A DNA stretch of 8,182 bases from an uncultured Lachnospiraceae bacterium (GTDB lineage Bacteria > Bacillota_A > Clostridia > Lachnospirales > Lachnospiraceae), in the NCBI GenBank assembly GCA_910587495.1, contig CAJUMT010000157.1, forward strand, positions 1 to 8,182, given 5' to 3'. A model generated the notes under the pieces. That model made no database searches. It was given only the letters and a program-made list of their open reading frames with translations, and was not told the origin of the DNA. Made by a program: the position numbers and the translations under genes. Every line of letters starts with the position of its first letter. Position 1 is the stretch's first letter. Shown one piece after another: positions 6,958 through 8,182 of the stretch.

Positions 6958-7473
6958 CTATATGTTCGGAATATCAAAAGCACCGGAAAGAATATCCTGA
7001 ATATCTCCGGTAATGTCCACACTCTTGGGCGTGACAATAAAAATATAATTGGATACTTTCTGAAGATTGCCTCCGATCGCGTAGCAGGAACCGGACGTAA
7101 AATCAATAATTCGCTGAGAGATCTCCACATCCAGCCCCTCAAGGTTCAAAACTACTGTGCAGTTACCCAGCAGCGTATCCGTAATCTCCCTGGCTTCGTC
7201 AAAATGCGTCGGTTTAAACACGCATACTTCCATATTGTTGCCGCCTTTTTTAGAACGCATAGGCGTGATCCTGGACTGCTGTTTAATCGGCCTTACTTTG
7301 CTGGACTCTGTCACCACATCGTCTTCCAGATCATAATCGAAGTCTTTTTCCTTCTTTTTAAAAACGCTTTTTTTAGGGCGTTCTTCGTCGTAATCGTCAT
7401 CGTAATCATCATAATCGTCGTCGTAGTCGTCGCCAAGGTGCATTGTATCTATGATCTTGTCAAATAATCCCAT
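6958..7473 (-). CDS. sepF: SepF, membrane anchor and bundler of FtsZ
   Basis: Cell-division protein that binds the membrane through an N-terminal amphipathic helix and tethers and aligns FtsZ filaments. Residues 1-12 (MGLFDKIIDTMH) fit such a helix. Residues 15-31 are almost only Asp and Tyr, followed by a Lys-rich part and a flexible linker to about residue 80. The globular SepF core (about 81-158) contains VVLNLEGLDVEISQRIIDF, GSCYAIGGNLQKVSNYIF and TPKSVDI. At 171 residues it is somewhat longer than the B. subtilis protein (about 150), mostly because of the linker. The start at 7473 has AAGGAG with 7 bases spacing, and that site overlaps the yggS stop, so the two are co-transcribed. This pairing matches the ylmE-sepF order of Bacillus. 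Confidence 0.96.
   Translation of the reverse strand: MGLFDKIIDTMHLGDDYDDDYDDYDDDYDEERPKKSVFKKKEKDFDYDLEDDVVTESSKVRPIKQQSRITPMRSKKGGNNMEVCVFKPTHFDEAREITDTLLGNCTVVLNLEGLDVEISQRIIDFTSGSCYAIGGNLQKVSNYIFIVTPKSVDITGDIQDILSGAFDIPNI
7381..7431 (-). repeat. Asp-Tyr codon repeat in the SepF linker
   Basis: A run of GAC/GAT codons interrupted by TAC/TAT every third or fourth codon encodes residues 15-31 in the pattern YDDD-YDD-YDDD-YDEE. On the DNA it is a degenerate GAY triplet repeat, with C and T third positions mixed. Its mirror frame on the plus strand gives a meaningless Ile/Val run. Acidic, Tyr-containing linkers occur in other SepF proteins; this one is unusually regular. Confidence 0.75.
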
Positions 7474-7485
7474 ATCAGCTCTCCT

Positions 7486-8175
7486 TTATATATACTTTCG
7501 CTCTCCAAATATTCCTGTACCGACGCGTACCATCGTTGCTCCCTCTTCAACGGCCACCTGATAGTCTCCTGTCATACCCATGGAAAGCACGTCCATATGC
7601 ACATTATCAATGTTTTTCCTGCTTATGTCAACAGCCAATTTCTTTAAATCACGGAAAATCGGACGATTTTTTTCCGGATCGTCCACATAAGGAGCGATCG
7701 TCATCAGACCGCGGACATGAATTCCCGGCAAAACGGCGGCTTCGCGCACCAGTTTTTCCGTTTCCCCCATACAGATTCCAAATTTACTTTCCTCTTCCGC
7801 CACATTCACTTCTATAAGTATATCTGCTTCCACACCCTGTTTTACGCATTCCTTACTGATCTCCTGTGCCAGACGCGCAGAATCCACAGAATGAATCAGC
7901 TCCGCCTTCCCTACAATGTACTTTACTTTATTCCTCTGTAAATGCCCGATCATATGCCAGCTAATATCCTTGGAAAGGACTTCATATTTCTCACACAATT
8001 CCTGTACTTTATTCTCTCCGAATACTTTAGCGCCGGCTTGTATTGCTTCTTTGATCATCTCCACCGGCTTAGTCTTGCTTACGGCTATCAGAGTCACTTC
8101 TGAGCGTTCCCGACCGCTGCGCATACACGCCTCGCTGATCTTTTGTTCTACTTCCCTGTAATTCTCTTTAATCAT
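7486..8175 (-). CDS. yggS: YggS/PLPBP-family pyridoxal phosphate homeostasis protein
   Basis: Single-domain PLP-binding protein of the alanine-racemase-like barrel fold. Family members buffer free PLP and affect amino-acid and keto-acid balance; no enzymatic activity is established. The 229 residues show LIAVSKTKP with the PLP lysine Lys34, FGENKVQE (52-59), HMIGHLQRNKVK (74-85), SKFGI (130-134), RGLMTIAPY (155-163), SMGMTGDY (198-205) and RVGTGIFGER (217-226), all typical. It is the homologue of B. subtilis YlmE, which is also next to sepF. The ATG at 8175 is only 7 bases from the window edge, so its ribosome binding site and any upstream in-frame start cannot be seen. The length fits the family, so this start is probable. 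Confidence 0.96.
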   Translation of the reverse strand: MIKENYREVEQKISEACMRSGRERSEVTLIAVSKTKPVEMIKEAIQAGAKVFGENKVQELCEKYEVLSKDISWHMIGHLQRNKVKYIVGKAELIHSVDSARLAQEISKECVKQGVEADILIEVNVAEEESKFGICMGETEKLVREAAVLPGIHVRGLMTIAPYVDDPEKNRPIFRDLKKLAVDISRKNIDNVHMDVLSMGMTGDYQVAVEEGATMVRVGTGIFGERKYI

Positions 8176-8182
8176 CGTTTTT

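Noticed and set aside
6949..6977. Possible promoter for aroB (TTGATA, 17 bases, TATGCA) at the end of sepF
   Set aside because: The -10 box matches only the first three consensus bases and lacks the key final T, and the hairpin would lie downstream of it.
6808..7467. A 219-codon plus-strand frame ending in an Ile/Val run that looks like a membrane tail
   Set aside because: The Ile/Val run is only the reverse complement of the SepF Asp/Tyr repeat, and the frame also crosses the sepF-aroB hairpin.
1..8182. Defence system, mobile element, phage remnant, riboswitch or RNA gene
   Set aside because: All genes are on one strand and nearly all belong to known core families. No transposase, integrase, terminal repeats, CRISPR repeats, tRNA-like or long structured leader could be found by eye on either strand.

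Overview
This is an ordinary-looking stretch of chromosome from a Gram-positive Clostridia-type bacterium, most likely a Lachnospiraceae-like Firmicute. The evidence is indirect: sepF next to a yggS/ylmE homologue, an lspA-rluD pair close in sequence to Bacillus lspA-ylyB, strong AGGAG-type ribosome binding sites, and intrinsic terminators and sigma-A-like promoters of Firmicute style. No species can be named from the sequence. All eight supported genes lie on the minus strand, so transcription runs from the right end of the window to the left. I see no mobile element, CRISPR array, rRNA or tRNA, and no gene-free stretch longer than about 155 bases.

Right half (8175 down to 4318): yggS (PLP homeostasis protein), sepF (cell-division FtsZ anchor), aroB (3-dehydroquinate synthase), lspA (lipoprotein signal peptidase) and an rluD/ylyB-type 23S rRNA pseudouridine synthase. 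yggS and sepF are 12 bases apart, and the sepF ribosome binding site touches the yggS stop. A terminator-like hairpin separates sepF from aroB. aroB-lspA and lspA-rluD are each joined by a 4-base ATGA overlap (the second depends on the start chosen for rluD), which suggests translational coupling.

Middle (4316 down to 1911): a near-consensus sigma-A promoter starts just after the rluD stop. It drives a 172-residue protein of unknown function and then a CstA-family peptide/pyruvate-type membrane transporter 21 bases downstream. An 18-base palindrome lies over the stop codon of the first gene, immediately before the cstA ribosome binding site. A strong intrinsic terminator ends the unit.

Left end (1893 down to 1): a separate promoter with an extended -10 drives an FtsK/SpoIIIE DNA translocase. 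It is cut by the window edge after 606 codons, past the Walker A and Walker B motifs. Its linker contains three tandem 24-base repeats.

Nothing here amounts to a clearly new biological system. The best leads are the uncharacterised partner of cstA with its palindrome, the hairpin before aroB, and the two repeat-bearing disordered linkers in FtsK and SepF.
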